Positions 24,505 to 34,390 of a stretch of 64,000 nt of DNA are shown here, piece by piece. Source of the DNA: Chionoecetes opilio (lineage: Eukaryota; Arthropoda; Malacostraca; Decapoda; Majidae); NCBI GenBank assembly GCA_016584305.1, contig JACEEZ010024128.1:1-64000 (forward strand), given 5' to 3'. The notes beneath the pieces were generated by a model. That model did no database searches and was not told the DNA's origin. It saw only the letters and a program-made list of their open reading frames with translations. The position numbers and the translations under genes were made by a program. The stretch's first letter is position 1, and each line of letters begins with the position of its first letter.

Positions 24505-26300
24505 GGGCTTCATGGTCTTCTGACCAAACCGTCGACGAACCAGGCTAGGCAAGAGGTAATGACGTCAGTGACATGATACTGCCTCTGACCTGCAGCTGAG
24601 TGACGGACATCCTTGACAACAACAATACGAGTACCACGTCATCAGAAGATGGGGTACTTGGAGTGACGGTGACGATGACTGTGGACGACACCTAGCAGGT
24701 GTGGACAGAGGCGCCGGTGGCCATCCCACTTCAGTTTGCAAACACCAGGACCCAAAAAAATATTCCGGCAAATACCACAAACAATAGACTCTTCAATTAT
24801 TCCTCTACCAAATGATGCAATTTCTTGGATGAAATTGTTGAACAAACAAATAGGTACAGGACCAGTATTATTGAAGCAAAACAAGAGTACCTGGCCAGCC
24901 ACCCAAAGTCGCGTGTTCACCAGGAGATCCCGCCGGAGGGTCACACCACCAGAGAAGAAATGCGAGCTTTTCTGGGTGTTGCTCTAAAATATGGGACTTG
25001 TCAGCAACACCCACCATTGAAAGTTTCTGGGATACAATGCCACCCAAGTATAGACACTCCTGGTTTCCGAGCATTTCAAAAGAAACAGATTCCAACTTTT
25101 GTAAAAATTTTGCATTACAATGATAATATATATAATTCCCATTACAATGAACAAACAATCCAGTCATGTTCTATACAAAATGCCAACCCCTCATTGATCA
25201 TGTTCAAAGCAAAATTTCTTCAGTATGGCATCCTGATAAAAACTATTCTCATGCTCATGATGAAAGTTCTAATGCCTCAAAAGGACACGACTCCCCACCT
25301 CCGTCAGTTCCATGCGCAACAAGCACCATGCCAAGTTGTGGTATCAAAATGTGGTGTGTGTGTGGGGACGTCAACACAGGCTACCCACATGTACCTTTGA
25401 AATATACGTGGGAAGACTCGAGAGCACCAAGTGGGACCATCACCATAACTCACAACACAACAATCAGACTCTCGCTCAAGCAAATCTACAAAAATTGAGG
25501 TATAAATGTTGGCTTTGGACAACTGCTTCTCTTCGTCCAGCATTGTTACAGGATCTCTATCAACGTGGAACAACAGCAACAGGCACAGTGAGGAGAAATC
25601 GGCATGGACTGCCAGGTGATCTGCAAGACACCAGAGTTTTGAGACAATTGAAGTGGCTGAGTGGCGTCTAGGTAAATTTATTGTGTGTGAAATTCCGAGA
25701 TGGAAGAAAGGATCTGTGCACCTCAATATCAAACAACCTGCAGTGGCTGGGTTCACTTCAAGTCACCCAACAGAAACAAGAGAAAGAGTCAAACAGGCCA
25801 AACATAGTAAATGAATATAAAAGATCATGGTGGAGTTGATCTGAAAGACACAAAACTCCCTATGCCTACCTCTTGTGAAACGCCGCACGCTGAAGTGGAC
25901 GACAAAAAAGTTGGGTTCTACTTTTTTGGGACCAGCTATGCTAATGCATACTATAAATATATACAAAATGCACAATAATGGGAATGTTGTGCCAGGCTAA
26001 ATTTATTTCTATCCATCATTGATGAGCTGGTTTTCAAAATATGACCCACAGAGAGTACGGAATAGGAGAGGATAGAGAAGAAATGGAGGAGCCACCAGCG
26101 GCTAGCCCCTTGCCATCCTGGCCACCTAAAACATTCAGCCAGGAGCTGACCACAGGACTGGAAAGCTTCCCAAGAAAAAAAACTAAGAACTGCGTACAGG
26201 ACATGGACCGTTCGTGTCAGATCAAAACGATATTTGTAAAAAATGTAATGTTGGCCTGTGTGTGACTTGCTATCACGCGTTTCACAATAGGAAAACCACT
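24505..26300 (+). pseudogene. piggyBac transposase, copy 2, frameshifted
   Basis: Homologue of 15895-17640. The ATG is altered (AGGGCTTCATGG). The clearest open piece is 24825-25400: LDEIVEQTNRYR-like start, TTREEMRAFLGVALKYG, HYNDNIYNSHYNE. The second Asp motif appears as FGQLLLFV-like text near 25512 in another frame, followed by RGTTATGTVRRNRHGLPG (25562-25617). The third is HGGVDLKDTK near 25827-25856. The C-terminal Cys-rich piece, CKKCNVGLCVTCYHAFHNRK (26228-26287), is better preserved than in copy 1. Indels occur at different places from copy 1, so each copy corrects many of the other's breaks. Confidence 0.85.
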
Positions 26301-26879
26301 AAACCTTGTCACCACAGTTATCCGTATCTTCATTCTTTCTTTCCCCTCTCATTTGTAAAGTCTGGCATAATTACCTCCTTTTTTTCACCTCCTAACGCTT
26401 GTGGGGAGTACCAAGACACTTCTCGAAACTAAATTGGCTTAGCACTTTCTTGGACTCACTGTTTTCTTTGATGGAGCGGTATGGTTAGCCAAACTTTTTT
26501 TCATTACTTTTGTTGAAGCCCGTGCGTGATCCATCTCAATTTACTAAAGAAAAATAAGGAAGACATTCACAATATTATATTGTCCTAACACTGCAAATGA
26601 CCACCACAATGACAAAAGGCCACTTTTTGGTACAAGACCTTTAGTTTACCTTTTACAGCAATGTTTGACCAAACAAGTATGTGCAATCATACTTTCTTCA
26701 CCTATTATAAGTATAAGCTATGCCCTATCAGTGTATTTTGACATACTTATGTTCGGGAATTCAATTTATTTACTCATTTATTTGTTTCTTTAATATTTGT
26801 TTATTTGATTTTGTGACATGAAATAAAAACTCTTCAGCCGTTTCATTCCTTTTCATATGTCATGTTATAATAAAAAAAC

Positions 26880-27145
26880 AAAAATGTAAATAATAGTAGG
26901 GAGAGAGAGAATATATATATATCTATCTAATATATATATATATATATTATATTATATATATATATATAATATATATATGCATATATAGTATGTGTGTGTT
27001 GTGTGTTTGGTGTGTGTGTGTGTTTGTGCTGTTAAGAGAGCAATAATAACAAAATTAATAATATAATAATAATATAAACATAATCAAGGCAGAGAGTAGA
27101 GAGATGAGACCTCGAGAGATGAGAGAGAGAGAGAGAGAGATCATG
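26880..27145. repeat. AT, GT and GA microsatellite cluster
   Basis: AT tract (26910-26985), GT/TG tract (26990-27030), ATA tract, then GA tract (27090-27140). It is the counterpart of 18245-18480, with different lengths. Confidence 0.9.
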
Positions 27146-28322
27146 TGTGTGCGTGTCCCTATATGGTGCGGATGCGTGTATACAACAGTATAAAAAATTG
27201 GACCTTTCCTACTTCTACTTTGCATTATCTAAAATCCATGAAATTAACCGTGTTCAAGAAACGCCTTTCCTTCTTGCAGCTTCATGTTTACTTTTGCCCT
27301 ATTGACCTTGGTAATTCTCATAAAAACATTTCCACAATGATTATTAGAACTTTACCTAAACATTCTATAACTCCGTGGTTTGACTTCTTACTAGCGTTAT
27401 TTCGTTTACATTAGTTATTTCAACTTTATTCACTACAGTTCCAGTTACAACTACCATCCACGTAAGTGATGAAGAAAAAAAGCTATTACGCGAGAGAATG
27501 TGAACAGATAATAATAAAAGGTAAAACTTGTAGTGCGGAAAGTCCCAGTTGTTTGATGGATGTGCCGGAAACCTGGCACAGCTGCTACTGAACTGCGTAC
27601 GAAGACAATAATCAGATAAATAAATCACAATGAATAAATAGCAGCATAAGTTTATTGAAATCCGATTGTACAGTGATAAAAAATATGCTCTTTTGTAAGA
27701 TTTGTATGAGCTGAAGGACAATGTTGCAGTCTTTTAATGGAGATCGGTATTTCATCAAATAATAGTAGTATTCAGCCTTATAACACGCGGCCAGATATTC
27801 CGTAAATAAATTTTTTCCATGTCACCAAGCTGATCTTGTACAGAATACCTGTTATAATAACATACGTGGTGTACGATCTCGAAGTCCTTGATTATTGGAG
27901 GATAGTTATCTATGAAAAAACAAAACACACAAATAATTACTATTAAGTATCACAGTGCATGGAACAAAATAAAAAATTGTATGAAAAGCCGCCCGGGCGG
28001 ATAACCCACCCGCCTCTTGGCAGTCTATAGACAAGCCGCCCGGAGCGCTCTGCACAGATACAGGGTTAACACGAAATTGGAACACTCGACGACGGCGGCG
28101 AGAATTCCTATACGGCGACAGTTCCCAGGTACCCATTTAACAATAGGCAGTATTTTTATGATTTGTAGTGTTATTCCCAACTAGACACGGGTCTAAGCCA
28201 TTCACCCAGTGGTTGGTGATCGTTAATGGCGGACAGACGATGTGCAAAGGTAAAGAGGTCTGGGGATTCCACAGTAGTCTGTACAGAGACTTCCCTAGTA
28301 TCTATTGCCGGACGCCTAATAT

Positions 28323-29366
28323 CATAATTTGCGCTGTTGAGACCTGACGCCTGACAAGAGTGACACCTGAAGGCGATTCAGACAGCTGTTTCAGTCAGGT
28401 GACCGATCTGTAGGAAGGATAAGAGAGAGGCGTGGGACCACGGAACGTTGATTAACTATTAGTGCCCTGGGCAGGGTGCAATTCCAGGCCAAGCGGGTGT
28501 TCCCACATGAGTCTTTCTTTTTTTATACAAATAAAACATGTAAAGCATTGTGTCTATTGCGTTCGCACACATTATTGTGTTATATTTTAAGGACCTTTTA
28601 AATCTTGTACTTATACTTCAAAATCTTCTTTTCTACATGAATGATCACATGTGTTTTCAGTATTATTGCCTCTTGCTATTGTAATATCGGATAGCTAAGA
28701 GGGAACACCGCGGTAACGCGCCACCCCAGCACACACGTTTGAGCAGTAACGACACATTGTATTCCCCAAAGCTATTATACCAGCACAATAAGGGTATAGG
28801 TAAACAATACGGTCACACCATGAGGCCTCACAAATCCGTTACCATAGAGGGTAGTTGACCCGAGCGCAATGTACTGATCGCGGCACTAACTACTCCCTCA
28901 AGCATGGCCATTATGTCCCTCTGTTGCTAAACAAACCAGTCAGTAACCAGTTATAGTTTGCACGAGTTCTTACATCCCAAGCCCTGATCCCTGCGAATAA
29001 CCAACACCAGTTTCCCGGTTTTCACACTGGAGTGAAGTCGATTACCACAAGCAATCACTGTTCTTAAAAACGCAGCACACTTCATTGTCAGCTGCCTGTG
29101 TCGTGATGCACACAGAGTGAGAGAAACAACCAGGTGGGCGAGTGCCTCTTACAGCAGCATTTTCGTAGATGTCTCTGGGCCTATCAAGTCACGATATTCT
29201 ACGCTCCGAGGATTATCCAGTGGATCTGTTGTTATGATGTCTGCGGGAATAAGTACATGGCCTTTAACTACCTCTAACAAATGTTTTGAGTCAAATACGT
29301 TTTAAGGTTGGCTTTACAATTTACCCACGTTGTGGAGAGAAAGTATTAATAGGCTGCGGGCGATAG
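28323..29366. other. Intergenic, no recognisable feature
   Basis: First sequence after the duplication. Homopolymer stretching is much less than in 1-11.6 kb. An open frame at 29117-29305 (and a longer one on the other strand) matches nothing I know. No repeats or RNA genes seen. Confidence 0.5.
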
Positions 29367-29870
29367 TTGTCTGACAAGTGGAGAAAAACGCTGTTTATTG
29401 TTATTTTTCTTGCAAATATTCCATTGATACTCTATCTTCTACGTGATGATAACCTCAAACGTAGATGTTCTAAAAACTCTTCAATAAAGATAAAAAAACC
29501 AAGAATATCTTCTGTTGGTTGGAATATAGGCATTTTGAAAGTACCAAAACCCCACTTAACAGCGCCTTTTTCTCCGGTTCCCACTGTGGCCGATTGCAGG
29601 TCCGTTCACCTCTTGCGGACCTACCTGGTGTTTTGTTTGGTTGCCATGCTCCATTACCAAATAAATCTTATGATGAAAGTTGATCTTTCGAATGGTACAT
29701 CAATTTCCTGGGCACTGGGCACAATCCCAACTGTTCCATGCACATGTTTAGGGCCTATGGACCACAGCTTACTAGTAGGCGAACCATCGAGTGCCAGGCT
29801 CGGGAATGTCAGCGGGGGCAACAACGGTCATTATAGAGAGCGGACAAAAAATGTGTTAGTTAGCATTTAG
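29367..29870 (+). CDS. Hypothetical 167-codon open frame
   Basis: One of the longest non-repetitive open frames in the window. The N terminus MSDKWRKTLFIVIFLANIPL has a basic start and a hydrophobic stretch (residues 8-24) resembling a signal anchor, followed by a Lys/Arg-rich segment (RRCSKNSSIKIKKPR). No catalytic or family motif is visible, and the later part looks like frame-shifted sequence. It may be a remnant of a transposon protein or chance. There is no clear promoter or splice context. Confidence 0.25.
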   Translation: MSDKWRKTLFIVIFLANIPLILYLLRDDNLKRRCSKNSSIKIKKPRISSVGWNIGILKVPKPHLTAPFSPVPTVADCRSVHLLRTYLVFCLVAMLHYQINLMMKVDLSNGTSISWALGTIPTVPCTCLGPMDHSLLVGEPSSARLGNVSGGNNGHYRERTKNVLVSI

Positions 29871-30039
29871 TTTCTTTTTTTTTCTATGTTTTTAACCAAA
29901 ATAGTGATAGAAAAACATTTAAAATATGTGGTTTACCTCACCCGTGCTTTTATTTTCCCACGTGAAAATGCAGGAAAACAAAATCAGAAAATTGAGGGAC
30001 AAACAAAATCAGACAGCTGGGCCCATATTATAGAGATTT

Positions 30040-30290
30040 AGGATTCGTCTAACCCTACGCCCCTAAAATTTACGGTTTTAAACATCTCACCGGCCTAAAG
30101 GTTCATGCGGCACCTAAAACATCTACAGTCTTAAGGTTCTGGCTGGCCTAAAACATCGTACAGTCTAAGCGTTGACTGCCGGTCTCTAAAACATCCACCT
30201 TACGGACCTAAAGGGTTTCCGCGGTCCTAAACATTCGCTACGGCCTACAAGTTGCCCGAGACTAAGGTATCACGGCCGAAAAAACAATTA
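30040..30290. repeat. Degenerate tandem repeat of about 36 bp
   Basis: Five to six loose copies of a unit beginning CCTAAAACATCTACAGTCT and continuing AAGGTTCTGGCTGG. Copies diverge by indels. Noncoding. Confidence 0.65.
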
Positions 30291-30614
30291 GCGCTCTATA
30301 TAGACCCGAACTTAACTAACCTTACCTGCCAGCGGCTGGGCGCCGTAGTAACTTATTTGAGAAATTCAATCATCTAAGGAAACGCTGTTGTTTCCCATGC
30401 AATGCAACATACAGTACACCCCAGTCGTCTTTGTATATGCCAGAAGGACCACTCATATTCCACAGGTCCTGTTGTACTTCGTACCCTCACGACGTGAGTA
30501 TGGCGTTTTTCTTAGATAGTACCAATATGTGTTTATTTCTTATTATTTTCCCCAAGTGAATTACAACGCATAAAATACTGAACAGAAATAATAGAGAAAA
30601 TTTACTGGTAAGGC

Positions 30615-31004
30615 ATGTCGAGCCACCCTGCACTTACTTGCGGAATATACTTACTATGCGAACCCTATACTTACTTGCGAACCCACGTTGGCATTCTTCA
30701 TAGTGACCCTGTCGACAGAATTGCAAAAGCCGCCTGTAGCCTGCCACTCCGTGCTGCTGGTCCCTCACCCTCTCTTTCCTGTTATTTATTAAGAGTCAAT
30801 GCTCACACTTACGTCTCCACTCTCCTTCACAGGGACAGACAGAGAGCCAACAGCGTCTCTATTCAGCATTACGACGCGTTCCGCCACCATCGTTACAAGT
30901 ACCGTCGTCGGGGCCTAATGGTGCGGAGACACAACGTGGTAATGGAAGAGTGGATAATAACAACTGAAACTGTTCACAATGTCTGTTTCTCCTTACGAAC
31001 CTAA
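30615..31004 (+). pseudogene. LINE RNase H C-terminal fragment
   Basis: The open frame contains THVGILHSDPVDRIAKAACS (30681-30740), the last RNase H motif of I-like LINEs (His...Asp with a D.AKAA helix), then LPLRAAGPSPS and HRYKYRRRGLMVRRHNVV (30891-30945), typical of the segment after RNase H. It belongs to a different subfamily from the LINE at 5190, which reads PAHVGVAGN here. No RT or endonuclease is adjacent, so this is an isolated fragment ending near 31004. Confidence 0.7.
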
Positions 31005-31090
31005 CTCCCTTCATTCACCTTATTTAAAGCCGTCATCACCCATAGAAAGTCACTTTCATACAATTTCATTGTCGACTGAGAGCCTAGCTT

Positions 31091-31459
31091 TTGATTGGTT
31101 TGATAACTGGTCTGTATTCTGGGACTGAGAGTGCTGTGAAGTGTGGGGCAGGTGTATCCAGCTTCTTTCCTGTGAATACAGGAGTGAGGCAAGGGTGCGT
31201 CCTTGCCCCATCACTTTTCAACGCTTGTATGGACTGGGTATTGGACAAGGTTGTAGATCAAAGTGATTGTGGAGCATCCGTCGGCAACACCAAGATCACT
31301 GATCTTGTTTTTGCCGATGATGCAGTAATCTTTGCTGAGTCGCTGGAGGTCCTGGTGATGGCTCTCGAAGCGCTGCACGAGGAGGCAAAGCCTTTGGGAC
31401 TTGAGGTCTCTTGGCTCAAGACCAAGGTCCAGGTATTTGGAGACTTACTAGATAGCTAG
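31091..31459 (+). pseudogene. RTE-like LINE, reverse transcriptase palm
   Basis: Open for 122 codons. It contains NTGVRQGCVLAPSLFNACMD (RT motif with the GVRQGCVLAP loop), then ITDLVFADDAVIFAES with the catalytic FADD Asp pair (about 31308-31345), and LGLEVSWLKTKVQVFG. These are standard palm motifs of RTE-like LINEs widespread in animals. It stops at DLLDS near 31455. A matching continuation beginning LLDE seems to resume near 32710, after an unrelated LINE fragment. Confidence 0.85.
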
Positions 31460-32450
31460 AGCCAACCATGGTTGGAAGGCTAGGCAGTGTGGCAAGTATA
31501 GTCGGGCCAACAAGTATGAAGTGGTGAGAGGACTATGGAAGGTGTGGCAGTCCCTAGCATTATGTATGGCCTGGAAACAATGGTGTGGTTCTAGGAAGGA
31601 GTTGGACAGATTGGAAGTAACACAGAACAAAAGCAGGCAGAATAGCTTAGGAGCCAATAGGTATGTGGCAGTGGAAGCGATTAGAGGAGACATGGGATGG
31701 AGCCACGTTCAGAAGAGGATAGCACAAGGCAGGACTGAGGTACAGAGCTAGACTGCAACGAATGGATGACAGCAAATGGGCAAGCAAGGTTTGGGACTGG
31801 AATATGTATGGGAAAGTGGATGAAAGAACTCAGTAAAAGTGGAAGATGGACAGGTAAAACTGGGAATGTTTGTGAAGGAGTGATGAGACATGGGAGTATG
31901 GCTGTATGCAAAAAGGAATAATAGGAGAGGGATGAGAAAGGGAGAAGAGAGCTGAGGGGAATGAGTGAGAAATCAACACTGGAATGTACAGGAGAAAGGA
32001 CCAGCCACGGTATGAAAGGTTCTATGATGGTGGCTATGGAGGTGGACCTACTCTTCAAGAAAGCCAGGACTATAAGTTCGCTTGGATAGGTATTAGTCTT
32101 GTATGTATCAGTGATGGTGAAGATGAATAATGATGGCAGCAAGGTGGGTGAGATTTGGTGTGATCAGGAGTGATGAACTCGTCGGCACTTGATGCTGGAA
32201 TAGTAGAAGGTATGTGGCAGTATGCTATAACACTAAAGAGTGTTTGGAGTGTGAGTGGGAAGGAGAGGTCGCTGAGGTGGAATAGACATGGCGAGAGATG
32301 AGAGACCGAGAGAGTGGAGATGATTACCCCTGCCTATGGGCGGTTTTGTGTCTGACGTGGTATGGATTGAGCAGTCGTGTGGATTTCGAAGAGTTGGTAA
32401 AGAATTCTTGGAGAAATTCCGTCGAGAGCAACAGTAGGTATAGTGTACAT
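31460..32450 (+). pseudogene. Second LINE, C-terminal region, nested in the first
   Basis: Starts in a segment after the RT (VVRGLWK near 31521, then MYGLET-like text and LDRLEVTQNKSRQNSLGANR). It continues with YVAVEAIRGDMGW (31664-31702), R.RLQRMD near 31750, RYEKFYDGGYG near 32010, and a C terminus reading KEFLEKFRREQQ then stop (32401-32439) when one base is skipped. This is a different lineage from the flanking RTE-like element. Its position between two halves of that element suggests insertion into it. Frames are broken at several points. Confidence 0.6.
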
Positions 32451-32699
32451 GAAATGCTAAATGGGGCCCCATCAGTTGTGATGGGGACCACGGTATGAAT
32501 GTTAATGGGCAGAGAGGAGGAAGAGGGAGAAAGAGGAAAATCACCTTGGTTTTTTGTCTTCCGCCCCCGTATTTGTCTTTCTCCTCCAACATAAAAGGGG
32601 AATATTAAACAAAAAATTACGTTTGTGGTGGGAGATACGACAGGACAAACCGGCTTCACTAGAAGCATCTGCTTGAGTGTGACTACCCACATGCAAGAT

Positions 32700-33560
32700 C
32701 AAGATCAAAGAGTCCCTAGATCGAGTACTAGATGAATAGGTGCCATGTTAAGACAGGTCCGTGTTCAGGCGGTGTGAGCGTAGGTCAATTTGAGGAGATT
32801 GTGGCAAGAAGGTATTTGACACTACATAGCCTTGGTGAGCGTGCGGTCTTATAATGACGCGCGGGTACGACCGTCTCGAGAGAGATTCAATTTCTTACGG
32901 CGGTGATATTGGCTAATGGCCCACCGGTGTTTGGCTCGGCTCCAGGGGCGTAGGTATCGTTGGCGGTTGTCGGTAACCTTGCAGGAGACAAAGATTCACT
33001 GTTCGTTCTTGGGTACGCTTGTGTGATCCTAGGTGTCTGTATACCTCTGTATGGTTGTGATACATGGACACTTAAAATAGTGTGCACTTGAATGAAAGTA
33101 ACGAAATCAGATGCGCTTTGTGGGTAATAGAGTGTTGTTTCGCAGGAATTTCATGTGGGTATCGGGCTTGGGATGTATTTACCGTATTTGTACGAATCGC
33201 GTGATTGCACCAATGGAGGACGAATCGAGGTGCTCTATACGCTTGTATAGTCCGTCAGCGACCAACCTGTCGCTTATTGGGCATGTGGCACGCCTAACCC
33301 TGAAACCGATCCTTCCCATCGGGTTGTATCTGTAGTGATACAATCCGGCGTGTGAGGAGGCCAAGGGGGGCGCCCACAAGGCTCGTGGCTTGTGGGTGGC
33401 ATAAGTCGTGAGGTTTTCTTGTCGAGAAGGCTGCTTGTGATGGGAAAGTAGCTGCGATGGTGAACATCGCGCGCGTGGTGACCGGCGCCGGGTGGCGTAC
33501 GTGTGGGTGGGCGAGGCGACGCGTGCCGCCCGGCGTATGCCCCCAATGATTGTTGAGAGC
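32700..33560 (+). pseudogene. RTE-like LINE, C-terminal continuation
   Basis: Pieces in order: LQETKI-like text near 32980, YGCDTWTLK (33050-33078), the R..GYR.WD region near 33150, and LSLIGHVARL (33271-33300), equivalent to the usual LRLYGHVAR. Then comes a Gly/Arg-rich tail (33345-33545) ending in text resembling RRV..ATRPPAYAPND. These are the connection and C-terminal motifs of the element whose palm lies at 31091-31459. Heavily diverged and frameshifted. Confidence 0.65.
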
Positions 33561-34390
33561 CTAGCAAAACACATGTAAATTACATGGAGCTCTAATGTTC
33601 GGTGTATTTGTGATATTCACGCCAGTATTTCCTAAATGTACTTTCATTCTATGCCACCTCACTCACTCATTTTCGAACTTATTTAAGCATCACTATCTTC
33701 CCATACAAGTCACGATATGGAACATTAAAATATCGAAGAGTGACCTCCAGCCACAGATTAATAGGTAAACCGATATTTCATGTTTTTCACTACCTGTTTA
33801 CCGACTGTATCTGCTATATGTGGGTGCTGGTTCTCCTGCCACAGTTCCTAACAGCACATTCCTCTATTTGTTTAATACGTCCATCTGTACACTGCTACTA
33901 CTTGCATTTTCGTAAGGAGCTCATCTGTCCTGTAGTGGGAGATTGTACAAGATGCGGATGGAAGACGCCATGTTTATTCAAGTTGCACTTAATATCGTAA
34001 AAACGCCTATCTCTGGAGCAATGTTAGTGAATATGGACCTGTCACGTTTTCCCGAAACCTGCGCCAAAAAGCGCGGGGGGGGGGGAAGAAGGACATTAAT
34101 CATAAAGATGGACCACGTGTTTTCAAATTCTTGATGTAAATACCTCTCGAGTTAGTACTCCCTTTGGTGTTTTCACATATGCATTAGATTTTTGTACTAG
34201 CGGTAATGTATTATTTTGTATATTTGCACATCGTAATATTACTTTTCTACGTTTTTTCAGATTTGATTGTATGGTAATTAAAATGGCATCACATATACTT
34301 GCTTGTGTAAATACCGCAGACTAACTTCTGCTATATTCCTTGGACAATATACACCTAAGCCACTAACTACATGTACAGTTTATGACTTCC
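33561..34390. other. Intergenic, nothing recognised
   Basis: Mixed-composition sequence with short open frames (33740-34000, 33943-34134) lacking motifs. It ends at the left flank of the hAT element. Confidence 0.5.

Larger units (their letters stand above)
20880..28069 (+). mobile_element. piggyBac-family DNA transposon, copy 2
   Basis: Bounded by TTAA at 20880-20883 and 28066-28069, with ends TTAACCCCTTATA...GCC and CAGATACAGGGTTAA. Contents match copy 1 in order: candidate exon, microsatellites, A and B minisatellites, transposase, AT/GA tracts, GCCGCCCGGGCGG boxes. It is 7.2 kb long. Because flanks outside TTAA also match copy 1, it arose by segment duplication (or assembly duplication), not by an independent insertion. 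Confidence 0.85.
19590..28322. repeat. 8.7-kb tandem segment, unit 2
   Basis: Second copy of 11240-19571, same orientation and order. It opens within the LINE C-terminal tail (about 19605) and ends in GCCGGACGCCTAAT near 28322. Its tract lengths and indels differ from unit 1, and it is about 400 bp longer. Confidence 0.85.

Noticed and set aside
29367..29870. piggyBac or signal-anchor protein assignment for the 167-codon frame
   Set aside because: No Asp motif, Cys-rich tail or membrane topology beyond one hydrophobic stretch; left as hypothetical.
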